Source of the DNA: Prorocentrum cordatum
Lineage: Eukaryota; Sar; Dinophyceae; Prorocentrales; Prorocentraceae
Length of the DNA: 64,000 bases
Direction: 5' to 3'
NCBI GenBank assembly: GCA_963575745.1
Contig: CAUYUJ010002061.1
Coordinates: forward strand, 30,030-94,029
Every line of letters starts with the position of its first letter. Positions within the stretch are counted from its first letter, which is position 1. Below, one piece after another: positions 43,049-53,069 of this stretch. A program made the position numbers and the translations under genes. The notes beneath the pieces were generated by a model. That model made no database searches, had not been told where the DNA came from, and was given only the letters and a program-made list of their open reading frames with translations.

Positions 43049-43609
43049 TGGAGTTCCCAAAGCCCTCGTGGCCATTCTAGCACGGCTGCCCCTCAGCAAC
43101 GCTGCAGAACTACGCGAGCTGCGCGGCGTCGTTTTCGTGTTCTTTTGACGGCAGACGCCGAGCATGCAGTCATCGAGGCCGCCAGGCCCGCTGGCGTCGC
43201 ACATTGCCGAGAGGCGAAGCGGCGGAAGACAGACAATTCTACAGAGAATAGGGGCCCTCCCTTTGTTCAAGTTTGGGTCGCCCTTCTTCGTGCCATAGGC
43301 CAGGCTGGCCCACCGCCCGATGTCGCCAAGTCGTTGGAGCAGTACTGGAGCGATTTCATCATGGAAAACAGCATCGATCAGGTGGCGACGAGCGCGCGGG
43401 CGCGCCGGGCACGGCCGACGCGGAAGCAGGACCATCAGAAGGCCATGGTGCGGGTGACGTTTCCAGTGGATCACAGTCATCAGTATCTCGAGGGCGCCAT
43501 TTCGAAATGCGTCCACTCCATAGGTGCGACCAGGAAGTACGGAGCGGCGCCCAGAGGCGCCCTCGAGAGGGATGCGCAGCGTCTCTTGGACCAGCTGGAG
43601 GGGAAGTAG
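43049..43609 (+). pseudogene. LINE C-terminal tail domain
   Basis: Separate frame from the Cys/His tail, open to a TAG at 43607. Contains RRFRVLLTADAEHAVIEAAR, PPFVQVWVALLRAIGQ, SLEQYWSDFIMENSID and ALERDAQRLLDQL. The order resembles the helical region that closes dinoflagellate LINE polyproteins as I remember them. No function is known to me. Confidence 0.55.
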
Positions 43610-43615
43610 GTGGTC

Positions 43616-44384
43616 TGAGTTTGAATGTGGGTGATATGCGCACGGATGCTCGCCAGAGTATGGGGATAAGTACATTGAGGGGCACGAGTACTATGTCGAC
43701 GACGTTTGTGGGGTCTACGACGTGTCCGACGAGAGCGATGGGTTCAACCGATAGGCTGCCTGCTCCTCTGGTCCCATCCAGATCTGAGCCATGAATTAGA
43801 TCTCCCGTGCTGCCTCCTGGGGTCCGTCTTGGGTCCTCGGCCTCGGCCCTCGGTCGTTCCGCGCCCCCTCGACCTGCTCCTGCTCGATCTCGCCCTCCCG
43901 TCCCTCCTCCGCCCGCGTTTTGTGGTAGTGAGCGATTCCGTGCCAGTGACTGGTTCCTTGAGTTACAACGTCGTGGATTGCCCCCCCCCCCCCCCCCCTT
44001 TTCTCGGGAACTTCGGGACAGGAATCTTGTGCCTCCGAGATCTCTGTGGCTGCTGGTGTAGCCGAGGATCGATTTGCTTTAAAGGGGGAGCGTCCATGAT
44101 GACAGAACTGTTTTCATTGCGCGGGCTCGTGCGAAGCCCGCGAGCCGTCGAGCGAGAGGGGTAGGGCCACGGGGGCCTGCCTAGCGTCCGACGGGGCTTC
44201 CTGTAATTAGGGGGTGGTGCCATGAGACGCCCACCGGATATTCCTCCATTGGGGCCGTCTCCAGGCTTGAGCGTCCCCCGCCGACAGGGCTCCTCACGTT
44301 GGAAGTCTGATTCACTGCAGTCAGTTAGATCCAGCCAGTTTTGGTCTCGTAGCTAGGGAGAGACACTGGGTCCCATAGTTTTTC
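43616..44384. other. Probable LINE 3' flank and spacer
   Basis: No gene recognised. Has a C18 run at 43981-43998 and a short hairpin 'gcgggctcgtgcgaagcccgc' at about 44118-44140. Confidence 0.35.
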
Positions 44385-44590
44385 GCTTTGCTTGCTCCTC
44401 CTCCCCTTCCTCCTCCTCTTCCTCCTCGGCACTCCTGATCCTTCCTCTTCCTGCTCCCGTCTCCCTCCTCATCCTCCTCCTTGTCCGTACTCCCCTCTCC
44501 TGCTCATCCCACCTCCTCCCTTCACCTTCCTCTTGCTCCTGCTCCTGCTGCTCCTGCTCCTCCTCCTCCTCCTCCTCCTCCTCCCTCTTC
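44385..44590 (+). repeat. CTC polypyrimidine array
   Basis: 'ctcctc' mixed with CTTCCT and 'tgctcctgctcctgct'. Confidence 0.93.
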
Positions 44591-44712
44591 CGTTTTTCCC
44601 TCATAAGGAAAGCTTCCTTGTCGCACCCCGAGGCGTGTCGGTAATTCGGGCGGTATGGGCGTTTCGCCTGAGACCTCCTCACCACTTATGGTCCTGGAGC
44701 TTATTATATTGT
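44590..44712 (+). repeat. Dispersed repeat after a CTC array, copy 1
   Basis: 'agcttcc', 'caccccgaggc', 'gggcg', 'ttcgcctgagac.tcctcac' and 'ttatg..cctg.agct' are shared in order with 49130-49230, which also follows a CTC array. Confidence 0.65.
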
Positions 44713-44799
44713 AGTGGCCTCCGGCCAGCGCCGCCGATCCGGGACGCTTCTGTTGCTGCCGGAAGCGCAAGATGGCGGTCATGACCGGCGCCGACGGCG

Positions 44800-44855
44800 A
44801 GCGTGAGGATGATGATGAGGACTGGGAATGGGGGCAACGGAGTAGGATGATTATT

Positions 44856-44912
<57 letters not shown>

Positions 44913-44960
44913 TTGATGAGGAGGAGGAGGAGGAGGAGGATCATGATGAGGTGGGGGGGG
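44800..44960 (+). repeat. GAT then GGA microsatellite
   Basis: Pure 'gatgat' 44850-44912, 'ggagga' 44918-44940, then a G run at 44953-44970. The frame just upstream (MAVMTGADGEREDDDEDWEW) is coding-like but short. Confidence 0.93.
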
Positions 44961-45404
44961 GGGGGGGGCGGGGGGAGGGGCAAGAACAGCAGGATGCTGA
45001 GGATGAGGAGGAGCAAAAGGAAGCGGGAAGTGCGAAAGAGGGGGAGGTGGAAAGGGAAGAGCATGACGATGATGAGGAGATCTTCGGCGGTTGTTGGAGC
45101 TGTTCGGCGGTTGTTGGACGGCCTGTTTGGGGCCAGGTGTTGGCCCTCTTCGGGTTGACACGTTGCCGATTTGGCGCACTCTGCGAGAGCTTTGTGCTCG
45201 AGCTGTCTGCGCCCCAGTTCTTTGTGGAGCCTTGTGCATCGCCGGTCTCTGCCGGGAGCCATGGTGTTTTTGGGGTCTCTGGGACCTTCGCGCGGTCCTC
45301 TGCGGGCCTTTGTGAAATCACGGATGTGAAGGGCACCGAAGACGGGAGAATATGCGAAAACGCGGGACAATTTTTACCTAACAGCGAAGACTGATAGGTT
45401 TCTA

Positions 45405-47050
45405 GTAGGGTCAAAAGAGAGCATCATGACGCCCCAGGGGGGTCTGGGCGCGATCCGGGGGAGGATGCCGGGGATTGTTTTTTAGCCAACAACAACGCAC
45501 TTCGTGGTCTTTGAGTTCCCGGAACTCCTTTCCTGCAAATGATTTTGAATGCCCGGAGCCAGCTGTAGGCCACTTCGTGTTCTTCGAGCTCCCAGAACTC
45601 CATTATTGGGCATGACTTTGAATGCCCGGAGCCAGCTGTGGGCCATTTCGTGGTCTTCGAGTTCTCAGAACTCCATTCCTGGGCATGATTTTGAATGCCC
45701 GGAGCCAGCTGTGGGCCACTTCGTGGTCTTCGAGTTCCCAGATTTTCATTCCTGGGCATGATTTTGAATGCCCAGAGCCAACTGTAGGCCACTTCGTGGT
45801 GTTCGAGTTCCCAGAACTCCATTCCCGGGCCACATTTTGAATACTGAGGCAGGCTGATGCTGAGGCCGAGGCTGGCTGAGGCTGAGGCAGGCTGAGGCTG
45901 AGGCCGAGGCTGAAGGCAGACTGAGGCTGAGGCTGAGGCAGGCTGAGGCTCAGGCAGGCTGATGCTGAGGCAGGCTGAGGCTGAGGCTGATGCTGAGGCA
46001 GGCTGAGGCTGAGGCCGAGGCTGAAGGCACACTGAGGCTGAGGCTGAAGCAGGCTGAGGTTGATGCTGAGGCTGAGGCAGGCTGAGGCTGAGGCTGAGGC
46101 AGGCTGATGCTGAGGCAGGCTGAGGCTGAGGCTGAGGCTGCAGGCTGAGGCTCAGGCTGAGGCTGAGGCTGAGGCTGCAGGCTGAGGCAGAGGCTGAGGC
46201 GAGGCTGAAGGCAGACTGAGAAGCAGGCTGAGGCTGAGGCTGAAGGAGAGGCTGAGGCTGAGGCTGAGCTGAGGCAGCGAGCTGAGGCTGAGGCTGAGGC
46301 TGAGGCTGAGGCTGAGGCAGGCTGATGCTGAAGCAGGCTGAGGCTGAGGCTGAGGCTGATGCAGGCTGAGGCTGAGGCAGGCTGAGGCTGAGGCCGAGGC
46401 TGAGGCTGAGGCTGAGGCTGAGGCTGAGGCTGAGGCAGGCTGATGCTGAGGCAGGCTGAGGCTGAGGCTGAGGCTGATGCAGGCTGAGGCTGAGGCAGGC
46501 TGAGGCTGAGGCCGAGGCTGAAGGCAGACTGAGGCTGAGGCTGAAGCAGGCTGAGGCTGAGGCTGAGGCAGGCTGAGGCTGAGGCTGAGGCAGGCTGATG
46601 CTGAGGCAGGCTGAGGCTGAGGCTGAGGCTGATGCAGGCTGAGGCTGAGGCAGGCTGAGGCTGACTGGCTGAGGCTGAAGCAGGCTGAGGCTGAGGCAGG
46701 CTGAGGCTGAGGGAGGCTGAGGCTGAGGCTGATGCTGAGGCTGAGGCAGGCTGAGGCTGAGGCAGGCTGAGGCTGAGGCCGAGGCTGAAGGCAGACTGAG
46801 GCTGAGGCTGAAGCAGGCTGAGGCTGAGGCTGAGGCAGGCTGAGGCTGAGGCAGGCTGAGGCTGAGGCTGAGGCAGGCTGAGGCTGAGGCTGTGACTGCG
46901 ACTGCCGTTGCCACTGCGACTGTCATCGCGAATGCGACTACGACTGCGAGAACAGCAGAATTCTACAACTGGATTCTCATCTGAATCTTAAGGGGAGTGC
47001 TTCCAGATATGCTCCTACACATCGCTGTTAGGTTGCTTTGCCGGGATAAT
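45405..47050 (-). repeat. CAGCCT minisatellite element, copy 1 (minus orientation)
   Basis: Three parts. At 45500-45840, about five tandem 77-bp units carry 'gaatgcccggagccagctgt' and 'cacttcgtggtcttcgagtt'. At 45843-46895 lies a GCTGAG hexamer array with 'gctgaggcag' phase changes. The flank 46900-47050 has 'actgcgagaacagcagaatt', 'cttaaggggagtgc' and 'atcgctgttaggttgctttg'. All three parts, including both unique edges, recur in opposite orientation at 62478-63870. The minus strand is open for 500 codons, but the hexamer has no stop in any frame on that strand, so the ORF alone is not evidence of a gene. Confidence 0.85.
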
Positions 47051-47089
47051 TTGTATTGCAGCGCTTACGTTCAAAAGTAAGCGCCGCGG

Positions 47090-47710
47090 AAGCATTCCGG
47101 CCGGTTTTGGGCTTCTCGGGGGGAATTTTGGAGGCAGCTTAGAGGTTTCTAGAAGGCGTATTGGACGCATTTGTTGAAACTCTTGGGGGCCTTTTAGGGG
47201 GTTTCAGGGCGCCCCTTCGGGGCCAGTTGGAAGTGGCCCGGGGCCTCTTCAGGCCTTTGGGGGCCTCTGGGGGCCTGCCGGGGGCTTCTTGGGTAATCTT
47301 CGGTATTTTTTCCGCCGTCTCGGCGCCCTCTCAGGCGCCTCTTGGGCCCGTCCCGGGGCCCTCTTGGGCCTTTCCGGGGGCCTCCTGGGCCATCTTGGGC
47401 CCGTCTTGGGCCGTCTTGGAGCCTTCGTGGCGGCTTCTTGGGCCGTTTGGGGGTTTTCTTCGGGCGTCTGCGACGCTCTGAAGGCCCAAGAGGCGAATAT
47501 GCAAAAATTGCATGTTTCCCCAAGGGAATGGGACACTTTTTGCTTCTTTGGGCCTTCATTGGGAAGTCTTTTCAGGGCTTCTGAGGGCATCTTGGAGACT
47601 TCTGGAGCCGTTTTGGGGACATCTTGGGCGTCTTGTAGCGATCGATCGGCGACTCGAGGCCCTCTTGGCCCGTGTTGGGGCCCTCTTGGGCGAGGGAGCC
47701 GTCCCGGAGT
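47090..47710 (-). repeat. CCCAAGACGGCC-family element, copy 7
   Basis: Reverse-complement units ('cttgggcccgtcttgggccg', 'cctcttgggcc', 'gccgttttggg') with an AT-rich core at 47495-47575 ('gcaaaaattgcatg', 'ccccaagggaat'), very like the core at 9265-9330 in reverse. Confidence 0.7.
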
Positions 47711-47930
47711 GAGCTGGAGCTCCGATTCCGCCCTGGGAATGAAATCGGCCCCCCCCGCCTACCCCGGCAGAGCCCTCCCGGCCCCCCCCCCCCGTAGAGC
47801 TGAAGCTCAGGAATTGAGGCTCAGGCTGCTCTGAGGGTCTTTCAAACTCACGCACCGGCTCGGCGGATTTAGCAGCATGATCCACGGACGGAGGGCGGCG
47901 GTTTGCTCACATTCGCTTCTTAGATTGTAC
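47711..47930. other. Spacer
   Basis: C runs at 47741-47747 and 47779-47792; no gene recognised. Confidence 0.4.
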
Positions 47931-47936
47931 CAGAGG

Positions 47937-48500
47937 TTCACGGATACAGGGCGGGTGGTTTTCAAAATGTGGTTCCCGCATCAGCGCCGCGCACATTCGT
48001 GTTGAAAGCTTGCAAGCAAAAGATTTCACGGATGCGTGGCGGGCGATGTTCAACATGCGGTTCTCGCCTTCGCGCCGCGCACGCTCGTCTTATAACTTCG
48101 CAAGAGCTTCGCGGACGGAAGGTGGGTGGTTTTCAAACTGTGGTTCTCGCCTTGGCGCCGCGCACACTCGTCTTACAAATTTGCAAGAGTTTCACGGACA
48201 AAGGGCGGCTCTTGTTCAAAATGTGGTTCTCGCTTTGGCGTTTCGCGAACTAATTTCGAAACATGCTTAGCAGCTTCACGGATGGAGGGCGGGTGGTTTT
48301 CATAATGTGGCCCTCACCGCAGCGCGGCGTACATGTGCCTTACAAGTGTGCAGGATATTCGCTGATGGAAAACGAACCGTTTTCAAAATGTTGTTCTGGC
48401 TGCAGCGCCGCGTACATTCGTTTTGAAAGTGTGCCGCAAGAGTTTCACATTGACGGCGGTTTTTGTTCAACATGTGGCTTTCGCCTTCGCGCCGCGCGCA
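47937..48500 (+). repeat. 83-bp satellite, block 1
   Basis: Units begin 'ttcacggat.gagggcgg' and contain 'tggttttcaaaatgtggttc' and 'gccgcgcaca'. Starts at 47937, 48025, 48108, 48191, 48275, 48358 and 48444, so the period is mostly 83-84 bp. Confidence 0.92.
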
Positions 48501-48504
48501 ATCG

Positions 48505-48725
48505 TTTTAAAGTGTACAGCCGTTAGCCATACTTTTACGGTTGACGTCCCAAGACTGGTGTTCCGGCATGAAGTAGGTTTGCCAGGGCGCAACAGTCATG
48601 TTGATTCGCGGTGTTGAAGTCCCAGAAATGGCGATCTGGCACGATGTAGGATCGTCAGGACGCAACAGTCAAGTTGATTCGCGGCGTTGACGTCCCAAGG
48701 GTGGTGGCTTGGCACGGTTGGGGAT
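48505..48725 (+). repeat. 78-bp satellite, block 1
   Basis: Repeats 'gttgattcgcggtgttgaag', 'tcccag.aatggcg' and 'ggcgcaacagtcatgttgat', two to three units. The same unit follows the second 83-bp block at 49670-49830. Confidence 0.85.
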
Positions 48726-48867
48726 GTCGGAGGATTCTGGGACTGTTGTCTTCCAGCGGGGCACTTCAGCAATGAAGGTAAATTGTTGTAGGTACCTGTG
48801 AAGAGGGAATATGAAGGATTCGTTTGTTGTAACGTCGTTTGCGCGTTTTGGGTTTACATTAGTCCTC

Positions 48868-49128
48868 CCTCCTCCTCCTCCTCCTCCTCCTCCTCCTCCT
48901 CCCTTTTCCTCTTCGTCGACACAGCATGAAGGCGGAGCGGAACGTCCACGCCTCCCTCCTCTTCCTCCTCCTCCTGATCCTCCTCCTCCCTCCTCCCCCT
49001 TCCTCTCCTCTCCCTCCTCCTCGTCCCCCCTGTTTCTTCTTCTTCCCCTCCCTTTCCTCTTCATCCTTCTCTTCCTCCTCCTCCTCCGCCTCCTCCTACT
49101 CCTCCTCCTCCTCCTCCATTCCTTTTCC
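48868..49128 (+). repeat. CTC polypyrimidine array
   Basis: 'ctcctc' with CCTTCC and TTCTTC variants. Confidence 0.93.
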
Positions 49129-49129
49129 T

Positions 49130-49230
49130 TATCAGTAGCTTCTCCCTGTCTCACCCCGAGGCCAGTTGCAGGGCGGGCAGGGCGATTCGCCTGAGACTTC
49201 CTCACGATTTATGACCCTGAAGCTCAAACA
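49130..49230 (+). repeat. Dispersed repeat after a CTC array, copy 2
   Basis: Colinear with 44590-44712: 'cttctccctgtctcaccccg', 'attcgcctgagacttcctca' and 'tttatgaccctgaagctc'. Confidence 0.65.
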
Positions 49231-49241
49231 TTGGCAACAGA

Positions 49242-49680
49242 TTCACAGATGGAGGGTGTGTGGTTTTCAACATGTATCTCTCGCCTTGGCGCCGCGCACA
49301 TTCATTTGAAACATTTAACACTTGCAAGAGCTTCGCGGATTGAGAACGACTGGTTTTCAAAATGTGGCTCTCGCCTTAGCGCCGCGCACACAAACATTAC
49401 AAGAGTTTCACGGAGCGAGGGCGGCTATTTTTTCAAAATGTGGATCTCGCCGTAGCGCCGCGCGCATTCGTTTTAGATATTTACCAGAGCTTCGCGGATT
49501 GAGGGCGGGTGGTTTTCAAAATATTGTTCCCGCCTTAGCGCCTTTAACGCCGCGTGCATTCGCTTTACGAATTCGCAAGAGCTTCACGGATTGAGGGCGG
49601 TTCCTTTTCAAAATGTGGTTCTCGCCTTAGCGCTGCGCGCCCTCGTTTATATAATTTGCGAACGTTTCGCGGATTCCCAC
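49242..49680 (+). repeat. 83-bp satellite, block 2
   Basis: Same unit as 47937-48500; starts at 49242, 49332, 49407, 49491, 49583 and 49666. Part of a larger duplication of about 1.3 kb (83-bp units, 78-bp units, then 'cttcc' with 'ttgggtttaca' and 'tcctcc'). Confidence 0.92.
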
Positions 49681-49835
49681 GATTAGCATACCAGAATTGG
49701 CGTTTTGGAAAGATTCAGCATTATGCGGGCGCAATAGTTACGTTAATTCGCGGTGTTGAAGTCCCAGGAATGGCGTTTTGGCGCGATTCAGGCTCGTCGA
49801 TCTCAGCAGTCAGGTTGATCCGTGGCGTTGGAATA
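49672..49835 (+). repeat. 78-bp satellite, block 2
   Basis: 'aattcgcggtgttgaagtcc', 'caggaatggcgttttggc' and 'gattcagg' match block 1 at 48505-48725. Confidence 0.8.
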
Positions 49836-50094
49836 CCGAGAACAATGCTTTGGCATGCTTCAGAATCTTCAAACGGTTGTCTTCCGACGAGGCAGTTCTT
49901 TCAGTGGAGATGAGCCGTTGTAGGAGCATGTGCAGAGTGAGCTTGGAGGGATGGTTTATGCCAATATCGTTGGTGACCCTTGGGTTTACACCGGTCCTCC
50001 TCCTCTTACTCCTGGGCACGGAGGGAACGGGTACGAACATCGACAGTATTTCTTGCCCATTTTGAACAGGGTTCGCCGTAAGTGTCGCTTCGGA

Positions 50095-50262
50095 CTTTGT
50101 CCCTTTGAGACAGAAGGCCGCCTGCCCAACAGCGGCCGCTGTCGGTGTTGGACAGCATCTGTTGTTCGGCATCGTGTCCACTTCGGGCGCGGACGCTGTT
50201 CCTTTGAGACAGAAGGCCGCCTGCCCAACAGCGGCCGCTGTCGGTTTGGGACAACAGTTGTT
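50095..50262 (+). repeat. 99-bp tandem pair centred on a NotI-type palindrome, copy 1
   Basis: 'tttgagacagaaggccgcct' begins at 50104 and again at 50203. Each unit contains the 12-bp palindrome 'cagcggccgctg'. An inverted pair of the same units is at 54195-54330. Confidence 0.9.
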
Positions 50263-50410
50263 GACGATGTTGTTGTCGTTGTTGTTGGTGTTGTTGATGT
50301 TAATGTTGCTGTTGCTGGCGTTGTTGCTGTTGCTGTTACAGTTGTTGTTATTGCTGGTGGTGGTTGAGGTGTGTGGTGGTTGCTGTTGTTGATGCTGTGG
50401 GTGTTGTTGA
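50255..50410 (+). repeat. GTT triplet array
   Basis: Degenerate 'gttgttg' with GTG and CTG variants. A comparable array is at 53685-53830. Confidence 0.93.
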
Positions 50411-50419
50411 ACTCCCACT

Positions 50420-50590
50420 ACTGAAGAATAATCATTGCTGATCCCCCCTCCAGTGACCATTGTATTTTTCAATTAAGGTGTTTCCCCCGGGGCTCGCACC
50501 CTGGTTTTTTATCAGGGAAAGTCACGGGTTTCAAACTGTGTTGTTGGCCCCTTGGTTTACAACAACAACAACAACGGCTCCCGCCTGATA
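50420..50590 (+). repeat. 165-bp module, copy 1
   Basis: 'gaataatcattgctgatccc', 'gctcgcaccctggttttt', 'cagggaaagtc' and 'acaacaacaacggctcccgc' recur in order at 51185-51340. Confidence 0.85.
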
Positions 50591-50604
50591 TTTCATCACA
50601 ATAT

Positions 50605-50800
50605 ATATCCAAATCGCGCATTAGCGCGGGACTTCCTCACAATTGGTATGCGAATCGCGCTCTCGCGTGGGACTTTCTCGCAGTTTATTCAGACGATGCG
50701 CCCTCGGCGCTCAGGAATCACGCTCTCGCTCTGGCTTCTCTCACAATTGACTTGGGAATCGCGCTAGCGCTCGAGACTTACTCGCGATTCACGCAGGACC
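50605..50800 (+). repeat. 42-bp tandem repeat, diverged block
   Basis: Words 'gacttcctcacaatt', 'aatcgcgctctcgc' and 'gggactttctcgcag' repeat with a period near 42 bp, as at 51330-51720. Confidence 0.7.
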
Positions 50801-51180
50801 CACGCTTCAGCAACCCGCCTACTCGACCTGGTCGCCTGGGCCTGCCTTCCCGACCTGCCCGCTATGGGTCTGCCTACCCGATCTGCCCGTCTAGTTCTAC
50901 CACTTGTTTTCTGTTCCTGGCCCCCATCCTGCTAATTTCTCTCGTGCTCCATTCTTCTCCCTCCCCCTTCCACCCGACTTCTCTTCCCCTGTTTTAGGGG
51001 CTGCACTACATGCACGTGGCAGGTAAGGAATATATACCCCCAAGGGGTTACGATCGAAGTCGACGAGGGTGGGTACCGAGGGTTTTGGGATATACGTATT
51101 ATTGGCACGTGAGCAGATCGCAGCGAACAGTCATAAAACAACACATCTTGTTGTTGTTGGTGGTGGTGTGTTGAATTCTC
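50801..51180. other. Spacer
   Basis: Repeated 'cctgcccg' / 'tctgcctacccg' words at 50815-50895; otherwise nothing recognised. Confidence 0.35.
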
Positions 51181-51184
51181 ATTT

Positions 51185-51340
51185 CTGAAGAATAAGTATT
51201 GTTGATCCCCCCTCACCGGTGCATATTGTTTTTCCCAATCGAAGTGTGCCCCTCGACGCTCGCACCTGGTTTTTTGACAGGGAAAGTCTTGGTGCTCAAA
51301 CTGGGCCCCTGGCCCCCTATTACAACAACAACGGCTCCCG
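51185..51340 (+). repeat. 165-bp module, copy 2
   Basis: Second copy of the 50420-50590 module, same orientation, slightly shorter. Confidence 0.85.
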
Positions 51341-51840
51341 CCTGAGACTTCCTCCGAATTTGCTCAGGACCCCCGCTCCTGAGACTTCCTCACAATTTAC
51401 TCAGGATCGGTGCTCCCGCGTGCGACTTCCTGGCAATTTAGTCAGGACGCCAACTCCCATCTGAGACTTCCTTACACTTTACTCAGGAACGGCGCTGCCG
51501 CTTGAGACTTCCTCGCAATTTAATAAAGACTTCCTCGCAATTTAATCAAGACCCCCGCTCCCGCCAGAGAACCCTTCACATTTTATTCAGGAATTGCGCT
51601 CTCGCCTGTGACTCCCATGCAATTTAGTCAGAAATCGCGCTTTCGACGCTCAGGAAACGCGCTACGCCAAGGACGCCGTTACAATGTCCTTAGTAATCGC
51701 GCTCTCGCCATATTCAGGCATCCCGCTTGAATGTCCCACCCGCCCGACCGGCCCATCAGGGGATCGCCCGCCCGTCGTGGGCTCCCGCCCGAGACTTCCT
51801 TCAGGAATGGCGCTTTCACCTAGGACTTCCTCGAACGTTC
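51341..51840 (+). repeat. 42-bp tandem repeat
   Basis: About ten degenerate units: 'cctgagacttcctc', 'gcaatttactcagga' and 'ccgctcccg'. Unit order is kept but individual units vary in length. Confidence 0.85.
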
Positions 51841-52045
51841 ACGCGTTTACCTTCCTGCTCCTCCCTCTCCCTTCTCCCTCCTCCCTCCTTTCCTCCCTTC
51901 TCTCTCCCTCCTCTCTTCCCTCATCCTTATGCCTCTCTGCCCTATCCCCTCTCCCTCCTCTCCCTCCTCCCTTCTCCCTTCCTCTCCTGCCTCCTCCCTC
52001 GTTTTTTTTTTCCTTGTTCTTTCTCTCTCTCTCTCTCTCTCTCCC

Positions 52046-52079
<34 letters not shown>

Positions 52080-52137
52080 TTGCCTACCTCTCTTTTTTTC
52101 TCTCTTTCTCTCTCTCTCTTGTTGTCTACCTCTCTTA

Positions 52138-52170
<33 letters not shown>

Positions 52171-52290
52171 GCCTCTAATCAACCGCCCCCCTCTTCGCCC
52201 CTTCTCTCCTGGCGTTTTCCCTCTTCCTTCGTCCCTCCCCCTCCCTTCCTCCCACTCTCTCTCGTTCTCCCCCTCCTCTTTGTGCAGGGC
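51841..52290 (+). repeat. Polypyrimidine CT-rich tract
   Basis: 'ctccctcctc' passes into 'tctctctctc' at 52021-52175 and 'tcctccc'. Lies directly upstream of the ORF at 52427. Confidence 0.93.
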
Positions 52291-52426
52291 CCACACCAAT
52301 TCCGATGGTCAGCGCCAGCTCGGGTCGAACCCCCGCGGGTTCGCGAGCCCGCGCCAGGCGGCCCACGCCGCTGCCCCCCCCCTCTCTCTCCCTCTACCCT
52401 CCCTTCGCCCTTCGCCCGCGCCCAGC

Positions 52427-53068
52427 ATGGAGCCGCCTTGGCGCGCCGCTGGTCGTCCCCGGCGCTCGGCTGCGGAGCGGAGGGCGCAGGCAGCGCGGGC
52501 GCAGTTTCGCGCAGCGCAGGCGCTCCTACGTGGGTTCCACGCCATGGGGCACAGGGGCTGCCGCCCGACCCTGTTGGGGGAGGCCCTGGCCAACGTCCTT
52601 CGCGCCGCAAGCGGCGATCGTGGAGCTCGTGGTGCTGCTGATGGCGATGCCTCGGCCCCCAGGCCTCCCACAGCCCCAACAGGGCCCCTACGGGGGATGA
52701 CTGCCCCGGGGAGGGGTAGCAAGGCGGGAAAGGCGAGCGGCGGCCTGGAGGCGGCAGTCCCCGTCGACGCTCCTGCGGCAGCCCATGGAAAACCTCCCAG
52801 GAGTTCGGCCAGCGCCGTCGTGAAGGGGGAATCGGAGGAGAGAGTGGAGGTGATGTTCGGCGTGCCCTCCGCTCCCAGCAAAGGCCCCGCGGTCGCGGTG
52901 GGTGCCTTTTCAGCGGGAGCCACGGGTCGCTGGTGGCGCTTCTCCGGGGTGCACAAGTGGAGCTGCTGGCCGTCGGACGGCCATCCCGCTTTCGCCAGAT
53001 GTCCTTTCCACGCTGAACCAAGTGATGGGATCTCCAGGTCCGCCAGGTTCCACAACCTCTTCAGATGA
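52427..53068 (+). CDS. Hypothetical protein, possibly retroelement-associated
   Basis: 213-residue ORF starting at the first ATG after a long pyrimidine tract. N-terminal part is basic and helical (GRPRRSAAERRAQAARAQF, then LLRGFHAMGHRGCRPTLLGE, ALANVLRAASG). The middle is Ala/Pro/Ser-rich, and the end contains GRWWRFSGVHKWSCWPSDG with FARCPFHAEPS. The basic 'AERRAQ' start followed by 'HRGCRPT..GEAL' is like N-terminal pieces I associate with dinoflagellate retroelement or repetitive proteins, but I cannot name a family. No stop or frameshift interrupts it and the sequence is not low complexity, which sets it apart from nearly every other long frame here. Upstream in-frame codons lie in the CT tract, so the ATG at 52427 is the likely start. 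An overlapping minus frame looks like a shadow. Confidence 0.4.
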   Translation: MEPPWRAAGRPRRSAAERRAQAARAQFRAAQALLRGFHAMGHRGCRPTLLGEALANVLRAASGDRGARGAADGDASAPRPPTAPTGPLRGMTAPGRGSKAGKASGGLEAAVPVDAPAAAHGKPPRSSASAVVKGESEERVEVMFGVPSAPSKGPAVAVGAFSAGATGRWWRFSGVHKWSCWPSDGHPAFARCPFHAEPSDGISRSARFHNLFR

Positions 53069-53069
53069 G

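Larger units (their letters stand above)
39093..43615 (+). mobile_element. Non-LTR retrotransposon (LINE), interrupted copy
   Basis: Ordered parts on the plus strand: AP-type endonuclease (39093-40000), linker, reverse transcriptase with YADD (about 40900-42159), Cys/His tail (42529-42905) and a C-terminal tail domain (43049-43609). The 3' untranslated end is not defined; no A-tail or target-site duplication was seen. Homopolymer runs mark several breaks: G9 at about 39740, a long G run at 40937-40978, and G runs at 42515-42528. The element lies 3' of the Rab-like exons in the same orientation, so it may sit in one of that gene's introns. Confidence 0.85.

Noticed and set aside
45424-46926. 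500-codon Ser/Leu/Pro/Gln protein as a real gene
   Set aside because: The CAGCCT hexamer encodes QP, SL or AS with no stop in any frame, so the ORF is expected by composition. Kept as a repeat, with the shared start noted.
49242-49680. 83-bp units as tRNA or snRNA genes
   Set aside because: No cloverleaf, anticodon stem or box elements; all units vary together as a satellite.
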